Source: Methylomagnum ishizawai (GTDB taxonomy: Bacteria; Pseudomonadota; Gammaproteobacteria; Methylococcales; Methylococcaceae). Taken from it: a DNA stretch of 64,000 nt. Position 1 is the stretch's first letter. Every line of letters starts with the position of its first letter. The notes under the pieces are model-generated. The model was not told the DNA's origin. It saw only the letters and a program-made list of their open reading frames with translations, and did no database searches. The DNA is taken from contig NZ_FXAM01000001.1 in NCBI RefSeq assembly GCF_900155475.1, positions 1,041,501 to 1,105,500 of the forward strand, written 5' to 3'. A program made the translations under genes and the position numbers. Positions 55,564 through 64,000 of the stretch are shown here, piece after piece.

Positions 55564-57560
55564 TGCGCCTTCCCATCCACACCACCCGCCACCGTCCCAG
55601 GCCGGGTCCGGTAAAACCGCAAGGGCTGCGCCTCCACCTCGTTCAGTACGGCGCGTTTGATCTTCCCCACGACGTGCATTTCACAGGCTTTGCAATCGAA
55701 CAGCAGGGTCAGCTTTTCCTTGCCGTTGAGCAATTGCAGCGGCTCGGCCTTCACCGTACCCTGCACGCCGGTGACGCCCTTGGTTTGCTTGGGGCAGAGC
55801 GACAGCGAGTAGCGCACGCAATGCTTGGTAATCATCAGGCTGACTTCGCCCTGCGCCTCGTGGCTTTCGTAGGCGGCTTCGACCACTTGCACGCCATGCT
55901 TGAGATAAAAGCGCTGGGCCGCGTGGTTGTAGACGTTGGCGAGATAGCTGAGGCTGTCGCCGGGATAGCGGGCGGGCGGGTCCAGCGGCAGGGCGCGGGG
56001 CAGGCGGGTCCAGGCGTCGGCGCGGGCTTGTTCCAGCGCGGCGATGCCGTCGCGGCGCAGCGCGTTCAACAGCGAGGCGGGCCAGAAGCCGGGCCGGTCG
56101 CGTTCCAGCGCTTGGATAGAGATTGCACGCGCCTCGAATAAGGTGTTGCCCAGCTTGCCCAGGGCTTCCCGCATCGCGGCTTCGGCGCGGGCCGGGTCGC
56201 GGGCGGTTTGGTGGCCGTGGGCCAGTTCGACATAGGCGGCGTGGCCGTCCTCGTCGCCGAGTTGCAGCGCCAAACCGTCGGGTGTTTCGATCAAGGTCAG
56301 GTCCACGGCGATGCGGCGTTCCGCTGTGCGCTCGCTGTCCATCAGGCGTTCCCAGGCCATGTCGCGGCTGCGGGAAAGCGCCACGCCTTTTCGCAAATCC
56401 TTGAGTTCCGCCATCGGTTCATTGGGAAAAGCCCGCCAGCGCGGCCCGCCCAAGGCTTCGGCGATATTGACCCGGAAGCCCCGCAATTCCTTTTGCAAGT
56501 CGAAATAGGTGAGGGTGTCGCCGTTGTTGAGGGCCGTGCCGCCTGCGTACAGTTCCAGCTCGAAATGGTCGGCGGCGGTCTTGACCACCCAGCCCAGCGC
56601 CAGCCCGGCGGGTTTGGGCGTGTCGAACGCGCCGATATCGTCCTGGCGGCCATTGACGAAATAATCGGTGCTGCCCCGGTTGAAGCTGCGTTCCGGTTCC
56701 GGGGTGAAGAACAGCCGGGTCGTGCCGCTCGCCGCCCGGCCCAGGTCCGTCCGTTCTTCCAGCAAGTCATCCAGCAGGCGGCGGTAATGGCCGGTGATGT
56801 TCTTCACATAGGCCATGTCCTTGTAGCGGCCTTCGATCTTGAAACTCCGCACCCCGGCTTCGACCAACGCCCGTAGGTTGGCGCTCTGGTCGTTGTCCTT
56901 GACCGACAGCACATGCTTTTGATGCGCCACGATGCGGCCCTGGCCGTCCAGCACTTCGTAGGGCAAACGGCAGGCTTGGGAACAATCGCCGCGGTTGGCG
57001 CTGCGTCCGGTGTGGGCATGGCTGATATAGCACTGGCCGCTATAAGCCACGCACAGCGCCCCATGGATGAAGAATTCCAGCGCCGCCCGGTCCAGGCTCC
57101 CGGCCACGGCGCGGATTTGGTCCAGGGTCAATTCGCGGGCCACCACGATTTGCGAAAAACCGGCGTCTTGCAGGAAGCGGGCTTTTTCCGGGGTGCGGAT
57201 ATCGCATTGGGTGCTGGCATGGAGTTGGATCGGGGGCAGGTCGAGCAGCGTCAGGCCCATGTCCTGCATGATCAGGGCATCGGCCCCGGCTTCGTAGACC
57301 TGCCAAGCGAGGTCGCGGGCGGTGTCCAGTTCGTCATCGCGCAAAATGGTGTTGAGCGTGATGAAGATGCGGGCGTTGTAGCGGTGGGCGTGGCGGGTCA
57401 GGCGTTCGATATCGGCGAGGCTGTTGCCGGCGTTGTGGCGGGCACCGAAATCGGGACCGCCGATGTAGACGGCATCCGCGCCGTGGTTGATGGCGGCGAT
57501 GCCGATGTCGGCGGTCTTGGCGGGGGCAAGTAATTCGAGGTGTCGGGGGGAGGCGCTCAT
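55560..57560 (-). CDS. rlhA: 23S rRNA C2501 hydroxylase RlhA (peptidase U32 family)
   Basis: 666 residues from the ATG at 57560 (MSASPRHLELLAPAKTADIGIAAI), the standard RlhA/YdcP start; codons upstream to 57662 are not needed. EFFIHGALCVAYSGQCYIS and ANRGDCSQACRLPYEV give the U32 cysteine signature. The C-terminal third has the DUF3656-type domain with a four-Cys motif (ITKHCVRYSLSLCPKQ, CKACEMHVVGKI). It makes 5-hydroxycytidine in 23S rRNA in E. coli. Alone between the toxin pair and nrdJ. Confidence 0.9.
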   Translation of the reverse strand: MSASPRHLELLAPAKTADIGIAAINHGADAVYIGGPDFGARHNAGNSLADIERLTRHAHRYNARIFITLNTILRDDELDTARDLAWQVYEAGADALIMQDMGLTLLDLPPIQLHASTQCDIRTPEKARFLQDAGFSQIVVARELTLDQIRAVAGSLDRAALEFFIHGALCVAYSGQCYISHAHTGRSANRGDCSQACRLPYEVLDGQGRIVAHQKHVLSVKDNDQSANLRALVEAGVRSFKIEGRYKDMAYVKNITGHYRRLLDDLLEERTDLGRAASGTTRLFFTPEPERSFNRGSTDYFVNGRQDDIGAFDTPKPAGLALGWVVKTAADHFELELYAGGTALNNGDTLTYFDLQKELRGFRVNIAEALGGPRWRAFPNEPMAELKDLRKGVALSRSRDMAWERLMDSERTAERRIAVDLTLIETPDGLALQLGDEDGHAAYVELAHGHQTARDPARAEAAMREALGKLGNTLFEARAISIQALERDRPGFWPASLLNALRRDGIAALEQARADAWTRLPRALPLDPPARYPGDSLSYLANVYNHAAQRFYLKHGVQVVEAAYESHEAQGEVSLMITKHCVRYSLSLCPKQTKGVTGVQGTVKAEPLQLLNGKEKLTLLFDCKACEMHVVGKIKRAVLNEVEAQPLRFYRTRPGTVAGGVDGKAQ

Positions 57561-57661
57561 GGGAAAACCCTGCGGGGCGGTGGACGGAAAACGTGCAAGT
57601 GTGAACGGGATTGGCGGGGCGGGCAATGATTCGCCAGACCCGTCGCCCGGATGGCATGCCA

Positions 57662-57706
57662 CGGAATCCGGGAAGCCCGGCGTTCGGCCCAGGCTCCCGG
57701 ATTCCG
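57662..57706. repeat. Dispersed palindromic repeat (copy 2)
   Basis: CGGAATCCGGGA (57662-57673) and TCCCGGATTCCG (57695-57706) pair perfectly around a 21-base loop. Same arms and loop length as the copy at 33342-33384. It lies between nrdJ and rlhA, both on the minus strand. Confidence 0.75.
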
Positions 57707-57737
57707 CTATCGCTCCATCCGGGCTACGCGACAGCGC

Positions 57738-60700
57738 CTAGCCGCAACTCCCCACCGCCCCACACGCCGTGCAGAACTCGCAACCATCCTTGAGGATCAC
57801 CGCGTAATTGCCGCACTCGTTGCAGCGCTTGCCCGGTTTCACCTCCATGGCCCCGACCGACCGCGCCCTGAGCGGAATCACGTTCTCGGCGTCATAGGCC
57901 ACGATGCCCATGTCCTCCATCGGGAAACCTTCCTCGTCCAGAATCCCCAGCATGGCGTAGCGGTGCAGCATCAGCCGCGCCAGATAGGCCACGGTCGAGG
58001 GGAAATTCGACTTGCGTTCCCCGCCCGGCACCCAGGCCAGGAAATCGCCACGCGGTTCCGGGAAATCCTGCAATTGCCGCAGCTTGGCCCCGATCCAGGC
58101 CGGGTCGATCACGCGCATATCGTAGGACATCGATTTGCACAGCCCGTCCAGCACCTTGGGATATTCGCCCGACAGCCACACCGAATAGGGGCGGCGCTGG
58201 CCGTTGGGCAAGACCAGCTCTTTCAGGCCCATCACGAAATCGTCGCCAGTGGCCGGATTGAGAATATCCACGGTCCAGGACAGCGTGCCGTCCGGGCCGG
58301 TCTTGGGTTCCTTGGGCGACATCAGGGCGTGGAGGACCGGGGTTTCGGTGATGTGTTCGAACGCGCCCAGTTCCGCGCAACGGTAATGCACCAGCCGGGC
58401 GAAGCCCGACACCAGGCTCGGTACCCGCGTCGGTGTGCCTTCCGGCGGCATCGGCAGGTCGAAGCCATCGTCGCCGGACGCCTTCATCAGGCTTTCCAGC
58501 TTGGCCCGCAGCCAGCCGCGGTCGTTGGAACGCAGGTCCATCGATAGCGATTTCGCCAAAGCGCCCAGGCCACGCGGCTGCTCCGCGCCATTGATCCACA
58601 CCTCGAACGGGGCGCGGTGCCCATTCTCCAGATGTCCCACGAACACCGCGAACGAACCCCGCGGATGATCGACCATATAGCACCACGACGGATTGCCATT
58701 GCCGGGGCGGGGACGGCGTTTCCAGCGCAGGGAGGCCAGGGCCGGTTCCGGCACCCGTTCCAGGCGCAGGCGGCGGTTGGGGTCGGATTCGTCGAAATCG
58801 GGTTCGGCGGTGGCGGTCTGCGCGGCCTGGGCTTCGGTGGCTTCCAGCACCGAGCCGGTGATGAGGTTGGGACGGAAGGTCGCCAAGCCCTTCAATCCGT
58901 TGCGCCAGGCTTCGAGATAGAGGTCTTTGAAGGACTCGAAGGGGTAGTCGGTGGGGACGTTCACGGTTTTTGATATCGACGTGTCTACGTAGGGCTGCAC
59001 CGCCGCCAGCATCCGCATATGGTCGAGCGCGGCGATGTCCAAAGCCGTGACCCAATGCGCCGGAAGCTTCTCCACATCGCCGCCCGCCGCCCGGTACAGC
59101 CGATAGGCGTGGTCTTCCACGGCGTAATCCAAGCTACCGCCGTCGGGCATCCGCTTGCGGCGGGTGTAGGTCCAGGAAAACGGCGGTTCGATGCCGTTGG
59201 AGGCGTTGTCGGCGAAGGCGAGGCTGATGGTGCCGGTGGGCGCGATGGACAGCAGGTGGCTGTTGCGGAGGCCGTGTTCGCGGATCGCGCTTTGCAAATC
59301 TGCGGGAAGCCGACCAGCGAAACCGGCGGCGAGATATTTTTCCGCGTCGAACAACGGGAAAGCGCCTTTTTCTTTGGCGATTGCCACCGAACCCCGGTAG
59401 GCGTGGTCGCGCAAAGCCGCGGCGATTTGGCCCGCCATGGCGCGGGCGGCGTCGGTGTCGTAGCGCAAGCCCAGCATCACCAGGGTATCGCCCAGGCCGG
59501 TGAAACCCAGGCCGATGCGGCGTTTCGCCATGGCTTCGGCGTGCTGGGCTTCGAGCGGCCAGAAAGTGATGTCCAGCACGTTGTCGAGCATCCTGACCGC
59601 CAGGGCGACCACGCGCTCGAATTCCGCGAAGTCGAACCGGGCCGGTGCCGTGAACGGGTCTTTGACGAAATTTGTCAAGTTTATGGAGCCGAGACAGCAG
59701 CAACCGTAATCTGGAAGAGGTTGCTCCGCACATTGCCCGGTCACCAAGCCGTTGAAAATCACCGTGTTGTGGTCGGGCTGTGTGGTATCGAAGACGGGTT
59801 CGACGCCGGCGGGCACGATAGCCGCGATGCGGGTGGCGAAACGTTGGGTTTTGCGTAATACCTTGCCGTCCGCCCAATCCCGATATTTCTGGGTTTTGCG
59901 CGGCAGCAGGAAACCAATCTCCCGCATGAAAAGGTCGCGGGATTCGCCATCGATGATGAGTTCGTGGAACGCTTGGCAGGCATATTCCCGTTGACCGCCC
60001 TTGCCGTCGGGCAATGGCCGCAGGGTAGCGGTGCGGCGTTGATGGATGCGGCAGAAGATGCCGAAGTTAGCCAGCAGGCGTTGGATTTCTTGGAGCAAAG
60101 GGCGGTGTACGGAACCCAGGCGGATCGAACAGGTTTGGCTGTTGGGCGAGGCGTTGACCGTGCCATCGCTCTGGAATAGGCCGCGCAGATAGCCTTTGAC
60201 GCAAGCCTCGCTACCCCGCCAGACCACTTCGGGCACGCGCAGCTTGGTTTCACGGTTGAAACCATAGGCGGCCAGGACTTGGGCCAAGAGGGTGGAGCGG
60301 ATGAAGGTTTGACGGCGTTCGGGAATCGCCACGGGTGCGACGCGGTAGGTCCGGGTATTGGCCGCGATGCCGCCGATCAAGCCGTTGATGAATTCCGCCA
60401 AGGGGGCACCGAGTTCCCGGTCTTCGTTCCAGAGGTTCACCACCGCCGCCGTTTGGCCCCGGCCCCGATGGGAAAAATGCCCGTCCCCGGTAATCAGGCC
60501 AAGCAAAACCCCCAGCATTTCAGAACCTTCGCCGCCGAATTGTCCCTTGCCGGATTGCACCCAGAGTTCATCGCCCGGCATGAGGTCGGCCAATTTGAGT
60601 TTGCCGCGTTGGGTATAGAACTCGTGCCATGCGGTGGCCTTGATTTCGTAGCCGTCTTCGCTAACGACCTGGAAGACTTCGGCTTGCTGGGCGGTTAGGA

Positions 60701-61694
60701 AGGCCGGGACTGCGGGCCGGATTTGGGTGCCGCGTTCGTCCTGGCCTAGGGCGCGTGGGTCCACCGTGACTTTCAGGTCGAGTCCCCTGCGATGGAGTTC
60801 GCCGATGGGAATCAGGCCGTATTGGGTGGCGAGGCGGGTATCCGCTGTCACGCACGGGTTGGTCGCTTCGATACGCTCGGCATAATGGAGATTGTTATCC
60901 GTGTTCATCTTGTCCATGAACAACACGCCCGGTTCGGCATGGTCGTAGGTCGAGGCCATGATCTGGTCCCACAATTCCCGCGCCCGCACGCTGCGATAAA
61001 CCCACCGGCCATCTTCGCGCCGGGCCGCGCCGATTTCGGGATTGGGTTCGGCCTGGTGGACCAAGTCCCACGCGGCGTCGGCCTCGACCGCCCGCATGAA
61101 ATCGTCCGTCACCGCCACCGAGATATTGAAATTGGTCAGTTCCCCGGCCCGGTCCTTGGCGTGGATGAATTCCTCGATATCGGGATGGTCGCAGCGCAGC
61201 ACGCCCATCTGCGCCCCGCGGCGGCTGCCCGCCGATTCCACCGTCTCGCAGGAGCGGTCGAACACCCGCATGTACGACACCGGCCCCGAGGCATTGGAAG
61301 CCGTGCCCTTGACCCTGGCCCCCTTGGGCCGGATGCGCGAGAAGTCGTAGCCCACGCCGCCGCCCCGGCGCATGGTTTCGGCGGCTTCCCGCAGCGCCAC
61401 ATAGATGCCGGGTTTGCCGTCGCCGTCCGGTTCGGAGATGGAATCGCCCACCGGCTGCACGAAGCAATTGATGAGCGTGGCATGGATATCGGTGCCCGCC
61501 GCCGACATCACCCGGCCCGCCGGGATGAAGCCTTGGCGCAGGGTTTCGAGGAAGCGCGGCTCCCAGGTGTCGGGTTCGGCTTCGACCGCGGCCAGGGCGC
61601 GGGCCACGCGCTGGAAAATCTGTTCGGCGCTGGTTTCGTCGCCCTTGGCGTATTTTTCGCGGAGGACGTCGCCGGAAATGGGTTGTGCTTGCAT
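57738..61694 (-). CDS. nrdJ: Adenosylcobalamin-dependent ribonucleotide reductase NrdJ, intein-interrupted precursor
   Basis: The precursor is 1318 residues from the ATG at 61694, which has AGGAG seven to eight bases upstream. The mature enzyme would be 944 residues after removal of the intein (281-654). It reduces ribonucleotides with B12-derived radicals and needs no oxygen. LINCFVQP and NPCAEQPLP are active-site blocks; the latter Cys (N-x-C-x-E) is the thiyl-radical residue and is split from NP by the intein. A C-terminal cysteine-rich tail ([22 protein letters not shown]) is the reducing zinc-ribbon type. No riboswitch for B12 was recognised in the leader. Confidence 0.95.
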   Translation of the reverse strand: MQAQPISGDVLREKYAKGDETSAEQIFQRVARALAAVEAEPDTWEPRFLETLRQGFIPAGRVMSAAGTDIHATLINCFVQPVGDSISEPDGDGKPGIYVALREAAETMRRGGGVGYDFSRIRPKGARVKGTASNASGPVSYMRVFDRSCETVESAGSRRGAQMGVLRCDHPDIEEFIHAKDRAGELTNFNISVAVTDDFMRAVEADAAWDLVHQAEPNPEIGAARREDGRWVYRSVRARELWDQIMASTYDHAEPGVLFMDKMNTDNNLHYAERIEATNPCVTADTRLATQYGLIPIGELHRRGLDLKVTVDPRALGQDERGTQIRPAVPAFLTAQQAEVFQVVSEDGYEIKATAWHEFYTQRGKLKLADLMPGDELWVQSGKGQFGGEGSEMLGVLLGLITGDGHFSHRGRGQTAAVVNLWNEDRELGAPLAEFINGLIGGIAANTRTYRVAPVAIPERRQTFIRSTLLAQVLAAYGFNRETKLRVPEVVWRGSEACVKGYLRGLFQSDGTVNASPNSQTCSIRLGSVHRPLLQEIQRLLANFGIFCRIHQRRTATLRPLPDGKGGQREYACQAFHELIIDGESRDLFMREIGFLLPRKTQKYRDWADGKVLRKTQRFATRIAAIVPAGVEPVFDTTQPDHNTVIFNGLVTGQCAEQPLPDYGCCCLGSINLTNFVKDPFTAPARFDFAEFERVVALAVRMLDNVLDITFWPLEAQHAEAMAKRRIGLGFTGLGDTLVMLGLRYDTDAARAMAGQIAAALRDHAYRGSVAIAKEKGAFPLFDAEKYLAAGFAGRLPADLQSAIREHGLRNSHLLSIAPTGTISLAFADNASNGIEPPFSWTYTRRKRMPDGGSLDYAVEDHAYRLYRAAGGDVEKLPAHWVTALDIAALDHMRMLAAVQPYVDTSISKTVNVPTDYPFESFKDLYLEAWRNGLKGLATFRPNLITGSVLEATEAQAAQTATAEPDFDESDPNRRLRLERVPEPALASLRWKRRPRPGNGNPSWCYMVDHPRGSFAVFVGHLENGHRAPFEVWINGAEQPRGLGALAKSLSMDLRSNDRGWLRAKLESLMKASGDDGFDLPMPPEGTPTRVPSLVSGFARLVHYRCAELGAFEHITETPVLHALMSPKEPKTGPDGTLSWTVDILNPATGDDFVMGLKELVLPNGQRRPYSVWLSGEYPKVLDGLCKSMSYDMRVIDPAWIGAKLRQLQDFPEPRGDFLAWVPGGERKSNFPSTVAYLARLMLHRYAMLGILDEEGFPMEDMGIVAYDAENVIPLRARSVGAMEVKPGKRCNECGNYAVILKDGCEFCTACGAVGSCG
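59733..60854 (-). mobile_element. Intein with LAGLIDADG endonuclease in nrdJ, C-terminal residue Gln
   Basis: 374 codons inserted between NP and CAEQPLP. The N-terminal nucleophile is Cys1 ([10 protein letters not shown]). Block B is KATAWHEF (Thr74, His77). LAGLIDADG motifs are LLGLITGDG (about 117-125) and [10 protein letters not shown] (222-231), so a homing endonuclease is present. The C-terminal end is [10 protein letters not shown], with block F His362 in DHNTVIF. The last residue is Gln rather than Asn and the penultimate His is Gly. Inteins with C-terminal Gln are a known rare class. The +1 residue is the catalytic radical Cys of the reductase. Confidence 0.88.
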
Positions 61695-61958
61695 GGTGTG
61701 GCTCCTGGGGGATATCCGGGTATTGTAGTGGCCCGCCGCCTTGGGCGGGGCGTTGGCGGGGCGCGGATAGTACCGGATTCGCGCCGACGAGGGGATGCGT
61801 GAAGCGCTGCGTTTCCCGGCGGTCGCCCCGGCTTGGGGTCGGGATTCGCATCCGCCGCCTATAATCCGGCTTGAACGCCGGTATCTTGCGCGTGGCCTGG
61901 GGCCGCGGCGGGCGGTGTGTCGATGCAATCCGCTTCTTCCACCTTGCCGATAGCCACC

Positions 61959-63110
61959 ATGCCGAGAAAAATCCTGGTCCTCAATTCGGGCAGTTCTTCC
62001 CTCAAGTATCGCTTGATCGATCTCGACGGCGAGGCGGTCCTGGCCACGGGGCTGGTCGAGCGCATCGGCGAGGACGGTGCGCCCGCCGCCGATCACCGCC
62101 AAGCCATCGCCGAACTGGTGCGGCGCTTGGAAGCTTCCGGCCATTGGCGCGGTGCGGGCGATTTGTACGGCATCGGCCACCGGGTGGTGCATGGGGGCGA
62201 AAACTTCGCCGCCGCCGCCTGGGTGGACGATGCGGTGGTCGCGGCCATCCGCGCCGCCATCGCCTTGGCCCCTTTGCACAATCCGCCTAATCTCCTGGGG
62301 ATCGAAGTCTGCCGCGAGCTATGGCCGGGCGTGCCCCAGGTCGCGGTGTTCGACACCGCTTTCCACCAAACCATGCCGCCCCCGGCCTACCGCTACGCCT
62401 TGCCGGAAAGTTGCTATGGCGGGGTGCCTATCCGCCGCTATGGTTTCCATGGCACCTCGTTCGCCTACGTCACGCGCCGGGTGGCGGAGTATCTGGGCCG
62501 CGTCCCGGACGCGCTGAACCTGATCGCCCTGCATCTCGGCAATGGCGCGAGCGCCTGCGCCATCGGCGGCGGACGCAGCCTGGACACCTCCATGGGCTTG
62601 ACCCCGCTGGCCGGTTTGATGATGGGCACCCGCTGCGGCGACCTCGATCCGGGCGTGGTGCTATATCTGTTGGGGCAGGGCCGGACCCTGGCCGAAGTCG
62701 CCGACCTGTTGAACCGGGACAGCGGTTTGAAGGGCGTCGCGGGCGGCAACGATATGCGCGATGTACTGGCCCGCGTCGCTGCGGGCGATGCCGAGGCCGG
62801 TTTGGCGGTGGCGATGTATTGCCACCGGATCAAGCACTATGTCGGGGCCTATAGCGCGGTGCTGGGCCGGGTCGATGCCCTGGTGTTCACCGGCGGCATC
62901 GGTGAACACGCCGCGCCCATCCGCCAGGGCGTTTGCGCCGGGCTGGCGAACCTCGGCATCGTGTTGGACGAGGCCGCCAATGCCGCCCTGGGGCCGGGCA
63001 TCGCCGAACTCCAGGGGGGCGGCGGGGTGAAAATCCTGGTGGTGCCCGCTGACGAGGAATTGGAAATCGCCCGGCAGGCGGGCGGGGTCATCGCCCAGGC
63101 CACCGTATGA
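61959..63110 (+). CDS. ackA: Acetate kinase AckA
   Basis: 383 residues from the ATG at 61959 ([17 protein letters not shown]), which aligns with the family start; earlier in-frame codons at 61917 and 61923 add little. Motifs [26 protein letters not shown] and FTGGIGEHA are standard. It interconverts acetate and acetyl phosphate. A perfect TATAAT at 61860-61865 lies upstream without a good -35. The pta gene follows after 89 bases, so the pair forms the acetate node. Confidence 0.95.
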   Translation: MPRKILVLNSGSSSLKYRLIDLDGEAVLATGLVERIGEDGAPAADHRQAIAELVRRLEASGHWRGAGDLYGIGHRVVHGGENFAAAAWVDDAVVAAIRAAIALAPLHNPPNLLGIEVCRELWPGVPQVAVFDTAFHQTMPPPAYRYALPESCYGGVPIRRYGFHGTSFAYVTRRVAEYLGRVPDALNLIALHLGNGASACAIGGGRSLDTSMGLTPLAGLMMGTRCGDLDPGVVLYLLGQGRTLAEVADLLNRDSGLKGVAGGNDMRDVLARVAAGDAEAGLAVAMYCHRIKHYVGAYSAVLGRVDALVFTGGIGEHAAPIRQGVCAGLANLGIVLDEAANAALGPGIAELQGGGGVKILVVPADEELEIARQAGGVIAQATV

Positions 63111-63199
63111 ACGGTGCCATCGACCCCCTGGCTCCGCCCGGAAACCGGCGCGGACCCGTGTGTTCCAACGCCATTCACCCTTGATCGCCAAGCAAAGCC

Positions 63200-64000
63200 A
63201 TGTGTATATCGCTTTATATCAGCACCATCGAGGCCGGGAGCGGTAAATCCGCCATCGCCCTGGGGCTTATCGAATACGCCCTCCGCAAGACCACGCGGGT
63301 GGGTTTTTTCCGGCCCGTGATCCACGAACCCCCGCCCGGCAAGCAGGACGAGGATATTGATTTGATCCTGCGCCATTTCTGGTTGCCCCAACCCTACGAC
63401 GCCTCCTACGCCTGGACCGACCGCGAGGTCGATCACCTCCTGGGCCAGGACCGCCAGGATGAGGTGTTGGACCGCATCATCCGCTGCTACAAGTTCCTGG
63501 AGCAGCATTGCGATTTCATCCTGTGCGAGGGCACCGATTTCCTGGGCGATACCAACGTCCTGGAATTCGATTTCAATTGCGTGATCGCCAAGAACCTGGG
63601 TTGCCCGGTGCTGATGGTGGGCAATGCCCATGGCCGGGCGGTGGGCGATACCCTGCACGCCGCCCGCATCGCGGTCGATGCCTACGCGGAACGCGGCTGC
63701 CGGGTGGCGGGGATGTTGCTCAACAAGGCCGAATCCGACGCGATCCCGACCCTGACCGCCGCCTTGCAGGCCGATTTCGGCGCAAGCCTGGACCTCCTGG
63801 CCGTGTTGCCCTTCGACCAGAAGCTCAAGAGCCCGCGGGTGCGCGAAGTCGCCGAACAACTGGGTGCGGAAGTATTGTTCGGCCATAGCCGGCTCGATAC
63901 CTTGATTTCCGGCTATCTGATCGCGGCCATGCAGGTGCAAAATGCCATCACGTGGCTACAGCCGGACCAATTGATCATCACGGCGGGTGACCGCGCCGAT
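63200..64000 (+). CDS. pta: Phosphate acetyltransferase Pta, N-terminal part (cut by window edge)
   Basis: 267 codons are open from the ATG at 63200 to the right edge. The start MCISLYISTIEAGSGKSAIALGLIEYALRK contains a P-loop GSGKS, the BioD-like N-terminal domain of long Pta proteins; FILCEGTDFLGDTNVLEFDFN and NKAESDAIPTL are further blocks. A DRTGG-type domain begins near the end. The catalytic PTA_PTB domain lies outside. It makes acetyl-CoA from acetyl phosphate with ackA upstream. Confidence 0.9.
   Translation, partial: MCISLYISTIEAGSGKSAIALGLIEYALRKTTRVGFFRPVIHEPPPGKQDEDIDLILRHFWLPQPYDASYAWTDREVDHLLGQDRQDEVLDRIIRCYKFLEQHCDFILCEGTDFLGDTNVLEFDFNCVIAKNLGCPVLMVGNAHGRAVGDTLHAARIAVDAYAERGCRVAGMLLNKAESDAIPTLTAALQADFGASLDLLAVLPFDQKLKSPRVREVAEQLGAEVLFGHSRLDTLISGYLIAAMQVQNAITWLQPDQLIITAGDRAD

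Noticed and set aside
61695-61958. Cobalamin riboswitch upstream of B12-dependent nrdJ
   Set aside because: No recognisable B12 box (GCCACTG-like) was found in the leader on the minus strand.
61695-62279. N-terminal extension of nrdJ to 62279
   Set aside because: It overlaps ackA and its upstream region on the other strand; ATG at 61694 has a good ribosome site and the normal family start.

Overview
The window looks like a chromosome segment of a high-GC gammaproteobacterium, most likely a Methylococcaceae methanotroph. The main pointers are a sterol 14-alpha-demethylase fused to a C-terminal [3Fe-4S] ferredoxin, a gene architecture known from Methylococcus capsulatus, and the gammaproteobacterial neighbourhood gcvR-bcp / dapA-bamC. 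No methane-oxidation gene lies in the window, so the family assignment is inference. No tRNA, rRNA or CRISPR array was seen.

Layout. 1-4.9 kb: a sulfotransferase cut by the left edge, rapA, and a TPR-plus-alpha/beta-hydrolase protein of unknown role. 4.9-8.5 kb: a sigma-54 activator divergent from a PspA-like coiled-coil protein and a polytopic membrane protein, with a -24/-12 promoter and an upstream inverted repeat between them (a candidate envelope-stress module). 8.5-13 kb: CYP51-ferredoxin, an NTF2-like protein, a histidine phosphatase and PhoH. 13-20 kb: bcp, gcvR, dapA, bamC and purL. 20-28.5 kb: a MITE-like element, a degenerate-REC GGDEF/EAL protein, a small heat-shock protein with a sigma-32-type promoter, a secreted cyclophilin, a GH1 beta-glucosidase, a lytic transglycosylase lipoprotein and a DJ-1/PfpI protein. 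28.5-36.5 kb: an ABC exporter, an AT-rich patch with an orphan membrane coiled-coil protein, a DM9-domain protein, a large secreted protein and a glutathione peroxidase. 36.6-46.1 kb: CopA, CheR and a soluble chemoreceptor containing a near-identical internal tandem repeat, a secreted CAP-domain protein and a Rieske protein.

46.2-53.3 kb is one tightly packed leftward gene run: two M16 proteases, rsmD, coaD, a ferredoxin, a MoxR ATPase and a metallopeptidase-VWA protein. The 5' end of the last gene is duplicated around a palindromic repeat. 53.4-55.5 kb holds ctaB, then a lower-GC patch with a HEPN-like protein and a RelE/ParE-type toxin-antitoxin pair bracketed by short direct repeats. 55.5-64 kb holds rlhA, a class II ribonucleotide reductase (nrdJ) interrupted by a 374-residue intein, ackA and the 5' part of pta.

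The strongest points for follow-up are the nrdJ intein (C-terminal Gln instead of Asn, no penultimate His, inserted directly before the catalytic thiyl-radical Cys), the sigma-54/PspA-like module, the MoxR-VWA pair with its duplicated gene start, the HEPN/toxin-antitoxin patch, and several dispersed palindromic repeats. Start codons were chosen by ribosome-binding site and family alignment where noted.
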